Below are positions 55,548 through 62,284 of a stretch of 64,000 nucleotides of DNA, one piece after another (within the stretch, counting starts at the first letter, position 1; every line of letters starts with the position of its first letter). The translations under genes and the position numbers were made by a program. Source of the DNA: Owenweeksia hongkongensis DSM 17368 (lineage in GTDB: Bacteria > Bacteroidota > Bacteroidia > Flavobacteriales > Schleiferiaceae); NCBI RefSeq assembly GCF_000236705.1, contig NC_016599.1:3906001-3970000 (forward strand). The letters are read 5' to 3'. A model generated the notes under the pieces. The model searched no databases. It was not told where the DNA came from and saw only the letters and a list, made by a program, of their open reading frames with translations.

Positions 55548-56739
55548 CAGAAAGTACTTTAGAAATATTGGTTTTGTAAGCCTGAATAGCGGGAATCAAG
55601 GCAGCAATAGTGCCAATAAGTAATGTGGCGGGTAGCAAGATTAATTCCACAAGAGTTATCCATTGCATGCTCATTTCGTACTGATAGGTTTGCTCAGTAA
55701 GCTGTGAAATGGCCATTAGCGAAAGCTTGCCTAGTATAACTCCTAGGATGTACCCTAAAAAGGAAATCAATAGACCTTCGGCCAAAACTATCCACAAAAG
55801 TTGGCGGCCAGATCCGCCTATACTGCGCATAAGTGCCAACTCATAACGTCTTTCTTTGAGTGATTGCCAAAGTGAAACAAAGACGCTAAAAGCTGAGAGA
55901 ACAATAATTAGGATGGCTAATACCCGTAAAGTTTTTACTCCAGAACCCATCAAACTAAAAAGGCGGTTTACTTCAATAGCGGGCAAGGCTGCTTGCATAT
56001 TAGTCCTTTGGTTTACCATTCGTGGTATGGTAAGATTACCCATTGGGCTTTTGAAGCTTATCAGCCCTGCCGTAATTTCTTTAGGTTTTTCTTCATGCAC
56101 GTGATCTTCACCTTCGTGGCTATGATCATCATGAACGGCCCACACACTGGATATTTCAGTAAGTAGAAGTTTGTCAACCACAGTGCCGGTAGGTGCCATT
56201 ATTCCTACCACGGTATAAGCAAAATGGTCGTGCTCATCAATGGAATTGGAAAGTCCGTGACTTCCTGAAAATTTATCGCCAATGGATAACTCTAAAAGTT
56301 CGGCAGCCCTGGAGCCCACTACAACCTCTCCCGATTTTTTCCACCAGTCTCCGTTTTTCAGCTCTGCATCATAGTGTTTTGGGTAATCCAAACTAGTTCC
56401 AACAATTCTGTAGCCTTGATAATTATCGCCATAAGCAAGAGGTATTGAAGTTTCCACCATTGGATTATTGGACAGTTTGTTGAACTCATCCAAAGAAATA
56501 TTTCCAGTAGGGGCATCAATCTGGTAAACGCTACTGAGGATTAATTGGAGTGGACTGCCCTTGGCGCCAACTACCATGTCTATTCCTCTAATGTTTTTGG
56601 TAAACTGCTTTTCCAGTTGCTCAGAAGTGCCCATCAGCATTATAATAATTCCCACCCCAAAGGCTAAAAGTATAATGCTGAGAATACTGGAAAGCGGTTT
56701 GTGCTTTATGTTATTGAGACTTATTTTACCAATTCTCAT
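55540..56739 (-). CDS. FtsX/MacB-like ABC permease with His-rich loop
   Basis: 399 residues. Membrane segments at about 20-38 and three near the C terminus flank a large periplasmic domain, the FtsX/LolC arrangement. The periplasmic part has two His clusters: SIDEHDHF near 170 and VHDDHSHEGEDHVHEE (202-217). These suggest binding of Zn2+ or a similar metal. It overlaps the ATPase gene by four bases. A mechanotransmission role or metal-linked lipoprotein extraction is possible. Confidence 0.88.
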   Translation of the reverse strand: MRIGKISLNNIKHKPLSSILSIILLAFGVGIIIMLMGTSEQLEKQFTKNIRGIDMVVGAKGSPLQLILSSVYQIDAPTGNISLDEFNKLSNNPMVETSIPLAYGDNYQGYRIVGTSLDYPKHYDAELKNGDWWKKSGEVVVGSRAAELLELSIGDKFSGSHGLSNSIDEHDHFAYTVVGIMAPTGTVVDKLLLTEISSVWAVHDDHSHEGEDHVHEEKPKEITAGLISFKSPMGNLTIPRMVNQRTNMQAALPAIEVNRLFSLMGSGVKTLRVLAILIIVLSAFSVFVSLWQSLKERRYELALMRSIGGSGRQLLWIVLAEGLLISFLGYILGVILGKLSLMAISQLTEQTYQYEMSMQWITLVELILLPATLLIGTIAALIPAIQAYKTNISKVLSDA

Positions 56740-57365
56740 AGCTCTATCACGTTTTTGTAGTGATCTTTCAAACGCTGGTCGTGTGTTACCACAATAAGAT
56801 TTGCGTTGCAGTCGCTGGCCGTTTCTTCCAGAAGTTGAGCAACGCGTTTTGCATTTTCATCATCCAGAGCGCTGGTTGGCTCATCGGCCAAAATAAGTTC
56901 GGGACTGTTGATTACCGCACGGGCTATAGAAATACGCTGTTGCTCACCAATGCTGAGGTTGCTCGGCATTTTGTGCAATTTGTCCTGCATGTTCATGTGA
57001 GTCAAAACCTCAGTAATTCTATTTAAATCTTCAGGTTTTCCTGCCAATTTTTGCGCAAGCAGCAAATTATCTTTTACCGTAAGGGATTTTACAAAATAGG
57101 AGCGCTGAAAAATCAGTCCGATATTTTTTCCACGAAAGTGGTCGAGCTTTCTACTTTTTAGGGTAGTAATATCTTGCTCACCGATAATTATTTTCCCCGA
57201 AGAGGGAGAAAGAATACCTGCCAAAAGGTGAAGGAAGGTAGTTTTTCCTTTTCCGGAATTACCAAGAATAAGCTGATGGCTACCTTTGGCCAAATCCATG
57301 TCAGGAAACCTAAAGGTGGTTTTTGGGTTGTATTGAAAAGAAAGATCAGATACTTGTACAGACAT
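56736..57365 (-). CDS. LolD-like ABC ATPase
   Basis: 209 residues. Walker A GNSGKGKTT (35-43), signature LSIGEQQRISIA, Walker B LILADEPTSALD, H-loop VVTHD. It belongs with the MacB/LolD/FtsE type that pairs with the adjacent permease. First gene of an operon with the permease, two DUF3299 proteins and a hydrolase. Confidence 0.93.
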   Translation of the reverse strand: MSVQVSDLSFQYNPKTTFRFPDMDLAKGSHQLILGNSGKGKTTFLHLLAGILSPSSGKIIIGEQDITTLKSRKLDHFRGKNIGLIFQRSYFVKSLTVKDNLLLAQKLAGKPEDLNRITEVLTHMNMQDKLHKMPSNLSIGEQQRISIARAVINSPELILADEPTSALDDENAKRVAQLLEETASDCNANLIVVTHDQRLKDHYKNVIEL

Positions 57366-57375
57366 ACATTTATAG

Positions 57376-57392
57376 ATTAGTGCAAAACTAAT
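57376..57392. promoter_or_regulatory. 17-base interrupted palindrome over a -7 element, candidate operator
   Basis: ATTAGT-GCAAA-ACTAAT, with perfect six-base arms. On the minus strand it includes TAGTTTTG (57383-57390), a TAnnTTTG match that would serve the ABC/DUF3299 operon 18 bases before its start codon. A dimeric repressor bound here would block that promoter. Confidence 0.5.
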
Positions 57393-57418
57393 TTTTTACA
57401 AACGATAGAAACATATTT

Positions 57419-57775
57419 ATGAAAACCTTAGTAATTGGAGCTAGCCACAATCCTGCCAGATATTCGTACATGGCCGTAAAAATGCTAAAACAATATAAAC
57501 ACGAAGTGGTGGCTTTAGGCCGCAGAGCAAGAGGTGTGGAAGATTGGGAGATAATAGATGGTACTCCTGATATTCCAAACTTAGACACTATTACTGTTTA
57601 TCTTAATGCTGATAATCAAAAAGAATATTACGACTATTTTTTAAAGCTAAACCCAAGAAGGATAATCTTTAATCCCGGAGCGGAAAACCCTGAGCTGGTC
57701 GCTTTACTCAATAAAAATGGAATCGAAACTGAAAATGCATGCACGTTAGTGATGTTGAGGTCTAATCAGTTTTAA
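57419..57775 (+). CDS. CoA-binding domain protein (YccU-like)
   Basis: 118 residues, a single Rossmann-like CoA-binding domain: VIGASHNPARYSYMA at the N terminus, TVYLNADNQKEYYD in the middle, and NPGAENPEL near the C terminus. Such stand-alone proteins are of unknown function. Its last 14 bases overlap the convergent lipoprotein gene. Confidence 0.88.
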   Translation: MKTLVIGASHNPARYSYMAVKMLKQYKHEVVALGRRARGVEDWEIIDGTPDIPNLDTITVYLNADNQKEYYDYFLKLNPRRIIFNPGAENPELVALLNKNGIETENACTLVMLRSNQF

Positions 57776-58241
57776 GCTGCTCGTCTTGATAGTTTACCAA
57801 GAAGTTTTTCTTGGTGCCATTTAAGTAAACCAAAACCTGGGTTCCCAAGCTTCGCATCTCCACCATATTGAAACAAGTGATGGCGCTTTGCATTTGGTCG
57901 CACATCCCAGCTTCCTTTACATATACATGCATATTTACTTGTGGGCGCATACTTTTAGTAGCTGTGCCATCCCACACGATTATTGGTTCGCCAGCATTGC
58001 AGCCACTATATTCATAAGTTATGCAGATGCATCCCTCATTTAGTTTAAAATCAAGAATATTGGTCTGTGCCAGAGCGTTGGTATCTTCTATATTTCGAAG
58101 TTTGGTGATGTCCAAGCAAACGGGGGACTCGGCCAACTGCTCTGTTTTTTTTGTGGATGGTGCATCGTTTGCAGTAGTGGGTTTACCACTGTCACATGCA
58201 AACAGAGAAAAACTTAGGGCGAGAAAAAGTAGGTAGCGCAT
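57762..58241 (-). CDS. Lipoprotein of unknown function
   Basis: 159 residues with a lipoprotein signal ending at C16 (LFAC-D). The mature part has about seven Cys, including CICITYEYSGCN. It follows the protease gene by four bases and is the last gene of the receiver-protease-lipoprotein operon. It might be a periplasmic partner or inhibitor of the protease, but that is a guess from position alone. Confidence 0.78.
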   Translation of the reverse strand: MRYLLFLALSFSLFACDSGKPTTANDAPSTKKTEQLAESPVCLDITKLRNIEDTNALAQTNILDFKLNEGCICITYEYSGCNAGEPIIVWDGTATKSMRPQVNMHVYVKEAGMCDQMQSAITCFNMVEMRSLGTQVLVYLNGTKKNFLVNYQDEQLKTD

Positions 58242-58245
58242 AGAT

Positions 58246-59862
58246 TTAATTGTTTATGATGAACTTAAACGATTGCGCTTGGCCATTGTTTAGAATACGC
58301 AGCACATATGGTCCATTTGGCAAGTGACTTACCGGAATGTATCCATCTTGCTCTATGTTGGTGTAGGGTACAGTTTCATCACCAGGGTAAACAATATCTC
58401 CTCGAAGATTATAGATTTGAATTAAACGATCACCAACTACAGGCAGGCCTTGAAGAAAGAGCTTGCCTTCAGTTACAGGGTTTGGTTTTAAAATAATTTT
58501 GCTCGTTGCATAAGGAGGCGCTGAGTCTCCAAGAGTTGCTCCTGAAAGTACTGACACCCCCGTGTTTCCAGGGTCAAGCCAATCTTTTAACCTACGATTG
58601 GCAGTATTTCCATTTTGATCCCAGTGATAGCTAAATTTGCCGTAAAAATCCTGAGTTGTATTTTGACTGCAATTAGGGTAGCCCCCAGTAAGTGTACCAC
58701 TTATTAAGTTATTTTCATTGAAAAATGGACCGCCCGAAGAACCACCTTCTGTAACTCCATGGTTGGTTACAGTTGCAGCCCATCTTATTTCCCAATGCGA
58801 GTTTATCACTGTTGCGCCAGGGTAATTACCGCTAACGGCTGTTGTGGTACTAGTCGAAATTTTCTTAATATCTCCATTAGGGTGATGAATTGCCACTCCA
58901 CTCGTAGGCGCGTTATTGAGGCGAGACCATCCTGCAAAGAATGGGTTAAAAGTAGATGGGATACCGGTGCTTAGCTCTAGTAATAGAAAGTCGCTACCAT
59001 TATCACCTCCATTGTCATTGCTTCGTGCCAATAGCGTAGCGCCTGTAATCTGTTTGTTGGCTAATGATCCCTCGGATGAAGGGTTGGTGCAAGTTGGAGC
59101 TTCGTATTGAAAGTAGAACACCCAGTCCGAAAAATCCTGAGTAGAAGCAAAAGTAGCACCATTTAACGCACAATGTTCTGCGGTTAGGATATAAGGTTTA
59201 TAGCTATAGTCTGTTGTGTTTACCAAGCTCCCCGTACACCAAAAATAGGCACTGCCAATTTTTACATCAATTCGTACAATGCTGTTTTTTACATCTTGGT
59301 GATTGTTTCCCTCAGGACAATTTACATTTACCTCACAAGGTTGGGAATCCCCAAAGTCATCAGTGTTAGCTGTCCTTTTTGCCACTTCCATACTATAGCT
59401 TCTAACTTTAACTTTTGGAGTTGTGGCTGAATTGAATGGCTTGTATTGCAAAGTCAGCTCATCATTAACAATGGTTGACGTCCATTTTTCTTGAAGTAGA
59501 TCTGAAGCGGTCAAGAACTGTAATCTTTCACCATCTTTATTTAATACAAATAGAGTGTCATATCGGGGGATATCTTCAATTTTTAGGGAAACTCGGAATG
59601 CGAAATCAGAGCCGGCTACCTTCCAATAATAAGAGTCATTTTGAAAATAACCTGAGGAGATATCAGCGTTTACTGTACGGTTCAATGCATGGCATTCCAT
59701 AAAATGCTCTTGGGTATTCTCATTAAGTTTTTCCTTAAGGGTAGCCAAGTCTATGTCGGGCTGTACATGCGCCTTCATGTTTGAAACCTCAATGTTTTGA
59801 GAATATACATTGGGGATGAAAGCCACCCAACTAAGGGCAATGATGCACAGCAAATGTTTCAT
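58246..59862 (-). CDS. T9SS-secreted trypsin-like serine protease (lysyl-endopeptidase type)
   Basis: 538 residues. Signal peptide (1-22), a propeptide-like region to about 165, and an S1 protease domain with the triad H230 (LTAEHC), D291 (GSDFLLLEL) and S376 (EGGSSGGP), resembling Achromobacter-type lysyl endopeptidases. A T9SS type A C-terminal domain (about 455-538) starts with LKPNPV and ends with PYVLRI. It is exported across the outer membrane. Its ATG overlaps the stop of the receiver gene (ATGA), so the two are translationally coupled. Confidence 0.93.
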   Translation of the reverse strand: MKHLLCIIALSWVAFIPNVYSQNIEVSNMKAHVQPDIDLATLKEKLNENTQEHFMECHALNRTVNADISSGYFQNDSYYWKVAGSDFAFRVSLKIEDIPRYDTLFVLNKDGERLQFLTASDLLQEKWTSTIVNDELTLQYKPFNSATTPKVKVRSYSMEVAKRTANTDDFGDSQPCEVNVNCPEGNNHQDVKNSIVRIDVKIGSAYFWCTGSLVNTTDYSYKPYILTAEHCALNGATFASTQDFSDWVFYFQYEAPTCTNPSSEGSLANKQITGATLLARSNDNGGDNGSDFLLLELSTGIPSTFNPFFAGWSRLNNAPTSGVAIHHPNGDIKKISTSTTTAVSGNYPGATVINSHWEIRWAATVTNHGVTEGGSSGGPFFNENNLISGTLTGGYPNCSQNTTQDFYGKFSYHWDQNGNTANRRLKDWLDPGNTGVSVLSGATLGDSAPPYATSKIILKPNPVTEGKLFLQGLPVVGDRLIQIYNLRGDIVYPGDETVPYTNIEQDGYIPVSHLPNGPYVLRILNNGQAQSFKFIINN

Positions 59863-60320
59863 GATAATAGTCTTTGTCTTAGTAAGAACTCTAATTGATC
59901 GTTGGCTCTTTCCAGTTTTACGATAAGTTCTTTATTTTCCCTTCTTAGATGATAAACTTCAAAAGCACTTTCAATAGTAAGTTTAAGTTCTTCTTCTTGC
60001 CAAGGCTTATTTAGATAACGGTATACCTGCCCTTTGTTGATGGCATCAATCACAGCATTTATATCAGAATAGCCCGTAAGCAGAATTCGCATGGGCTCAG
60101 GATTTATCTTTCTAATTTCCACCAAAAGCTCAATACCTGTCATCCCTGGCATGCGTTGGTCAGTTAGGATAATGTCAATTTCATTTTCCTGAAACACCTT
60201 AAGTCCTTCAGCACCAGACTCTGCAATAAAAACATCGAAGGTTCTTCTAAAGGTTGCTTTGAAAGATTGAAGGTTGTGTACTTCGTCATCTACGTAAAGT
60301 ACTTTGATTTTGTCTGCCAT
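59859..60320 (-). CDS. Single-domain response regulator
   Basis: 153 residues: a CheY-like receiver with D11/D12, phosphoacceptor D54 in ILTDQRMPG and K105 in YLNKPW, then a short C-terminal coiled coil without an output domain. The YLNKPW form is common in receivers paired with 7TMR-DISM kinases in Bacteroidota, and one begins at 62285 in the divergent direction. It is cotranscribed with the T9SS protease. Confidence 0.93.
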   Translation of the reverse strand: MADKIKVLYVDDEVHNLQSFKATFRRTFDVFIAESGAEGLKVFQENEIDIILTDQRMPGMTGIELLVEIRKINPEPMRILLTGYSDINAVIDAINKGQVYRYLNKPWQEEELKLTIESAFEVYHLRRENKELIVKLERANDQLEFLLRQRLLS

Positions 60321-60402
60321 TGATAAGTGAGTTAAAAAAGCTTGGACAAATTAAATCATATTTTTAAACATTGTTTATTTTCGGCCTTCAAACAACTAAA
60401 AA

Positions 60403-61530
60403 ATGACAAAATATTCAGTGTCACAAGGCTTTGAAGAAGATTTATTGCTACTGGATAAACCTGATTTATCGAGCTATAAACCTTTGGTTTTTGGATTTAA
60501 GGATAAATCAGCACTTCAAAAATTATTAAGCGAAAAACGACCTGAATTCCATGATCAGCTAAAAGGGCAGGTTATGGAGCTGAATAAAATAAGAAATCCT
60601 CAAAAAAAAATCACCGCTGAAGAGCAGGAATTGTACTACAGAAAATGGATGTCTGAGGTTGATTCAGTTTCTTATGGTTTATACGTTTATTACCCATGGA
60701 GTAATAAATTAGTACATACAGTTACAAAAGAAGAATTCATTGAGCTACGTACTTCACGCAATAAGCATAAAATCACAGAAGATGAACAAGCCAAGCTTGG
60801 AGAGGCTACTGTTGGTGTGATCGGTCTATCTGTTGGGCAATCAGTGGCACTTACCATGGCAATGGAAAGAAGTTTTGGAACGCTTCGTATTGCTGATTTT
60901 GACACTTTAGAACTCACAAATCTAAATAGAATAAGAGCAGGGGTAAGTTCTATGGGTTTGCCCAAAACAATTGTAGTAGCACGTGAGATTGCTGAGATAG
61001 ATCCTTTTTTGAACGTTGAGATTTTTAATGAAGGTGTTACGGATTCTAATATTGAAGACTTTTTCGGGAAAGACAAGCCGCTGGAATTACTTATAGAAGA
61101 GTGTGATTCACTTCCGATAAAAATATTGGCTCGCGAAAAGGCTCGCGAAATGAAGATTCCTGTTATTATGGATACAAGTGATAGAGGGATGATAGACGTA
61201 GAGCGCTTTGATAAAATGGAAAACTTACCATTGCTACATGGCTTATGTAAAGTTTCAGGTATTAAAGAGTTAATGGCGCTTGACCCGAAGGAGCAAATGG
61301 AGGTAATGATGGGGATGGTTGACTTTGATAATTTATCGCCAAGAATGAAATATTCTTTTGGAGAATTAGGAAAAAGTTTATCAACTTGGCCCCAGTTAGC
61401 CTCTGATGTAATAGCCGGAGGAGGGAATGCGGCAAAAATTGCCAGAATGATTGTTTTGGGGGAGGATGTTCCTTCAAAAAGATACTATTTTGATGTGAGT
61501 GATCATATGCAGATTAGTAATGAGATGTGA
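60403..61530 (+). CDS. E1/ThiF-like adenylyltransferase family protein (Rv1355c-like)
   Basis: 375 residues. An N-terminal domain (1-135) precedes an E1-like Rossmann fold: VGVIGLSVGQSVALTMA (nucleotide loop), ADFDTLELTNLNR with the conserved Asp, Asn and Arg used for adenylation, and IMDTSDRGMID. From memory, related Rv1355c-type proteins are about twice as long with a nitroreductase domain at the C terminus; here the protein ends after the ThiF part and no nitroreductase follows. It probably adenylates a carboxylate. It begins a plus-strand operon with a GNAT-like protein and a sensor kinase. Confidence 0.85.
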   Translation: MTKYSVSQGFEEDLLLLDKPDLSSYKPLVFGFKDKSALQKLLSEKRPEFHDQLKGQVMELNKIRNPQKKITAEEQELYYRKWMSEVDSVSYGLYVYYPWSNKLVHTVTKEEFIELRTSRNKHKITEDEQAKLGEATVGVIGLSVGQSVALTMAMERSFGTLRIADFDTLELTNLNRIRAGVSSMGLPKTIVVAREIAEIDPFLNVEIFNEGVTDSNIEDFFGKDKPLELLIEECDSLPIKILAREKAREMKIPVIMDTSDRGMIDVERFDKMENLPLLHGLCKVSGIKELMALDPKEQMEVMMGMVDFDNLSPRMKYSFGELGKSLSTWPQLASDVIAGGGNAAKIARMIVLGEDVPSKRYYFDVSDHMQISNEM

Positions 61531-61562
61531 ATTCTTGAAATTTAGAATTTCTATGATATAAG

Positions 61563-62279
61563 ATGATAAGAATACGAGCTTTTAGGGCTATAGAGGATCC
61601 TGAGACGTGCGAAAAATTTATTGACGGACATACCCGAGTATTACACAGTGTGGGAGTAAAAAAAGTTACTTCAAACAAAGCAGACTGGATGTACTGGGCT
61701 AGTGTGTTTGTGATGGTAGTAGAAGATACTGAAACAGGTGAAGTTTTGGGAGGCGCTCGCATTCATGCACATGATGGCATAAACCCTCTACCTGTGGAAG
61801 ATGCTACCGGATATATGGATGAAAAGGTGGTTCCATACATTGCTGAATGTGGCAAAACAGGAACTGGAGAAATCTGTGGATTGTGGAACAGCATGAAGGT
61901 AGCAGGTATGGGATTCGGAAGTGTGTTTTTATCAAGAGCTTCTGTGGCACTTGTGGAGCAAATAGGTTTGAATAATTTATTAGCCTTGTGTGCGCCCTAC
62001 ACAGTTCGGCCAGCCAAAATATTTGGCTACAGTGTGGTTGAGGAAATCGGAAATAACGGCACTTTTTATTACCCCAAATTAGATCTGCTTGCAACATTTA
62101 TGGTGATGAAAGATGCCATTGGTATGCCAGATGCTTTAAGTGCTGAGAAGGATAGAGTAATAGAGTTGAGAAAAAATCCTTTTGCAATAGTGAAAGAAAC
62201 CACAAAGGTGGCGGAGGTAGAAATATCTTATGACCTTAAAATCACAGATCTTCCAAAAGATACTTTCCACATAAAATAA
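61563..62279 (+). CDS. GNAT-fold / autoinducer-synthase-like acyltransferase
   Basis: 238 residues. VFVMVVEDTETGEVLGGARI, then GEICGLWNSMKVAGMGFGSV, and LLALCAPYTVRPAKIFGYSV follow the strand order of the acyl-homoserine-lactone-synthase/FeeM branch of the GNAT fold; a standard GNAT acyl-CoA loop (R/Q-x-x-G-x-G/A) is not obvious. Predicted to make an N-acyl small molecule. It lies 32 bases after the ThiF-like gene and six before the kinase gene. Confidence 0.68.
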   Translation: MIRIRAFRAIEDPETCEKFIDGHTRVLHSVGVKKVTSNKADWMYWASVFVMVVEDTETGEVLGGARIHAHDGINPLPVEDATGYMDEKVVPYIAECGKTGTGEICGLWNSMKVAGMGFGSVFLSRASVALVEQIGLNNLLALCAPYTVRPAKIFGYSVVEEIGNNGTFYYPKLDLLATFMVMKDAIGMPDALSAEKDRVIELRKNPFAIVKETTKVAEVEISYDLKITDLPKDTFHIK

Positions 62280-62284
62280 TGTGA

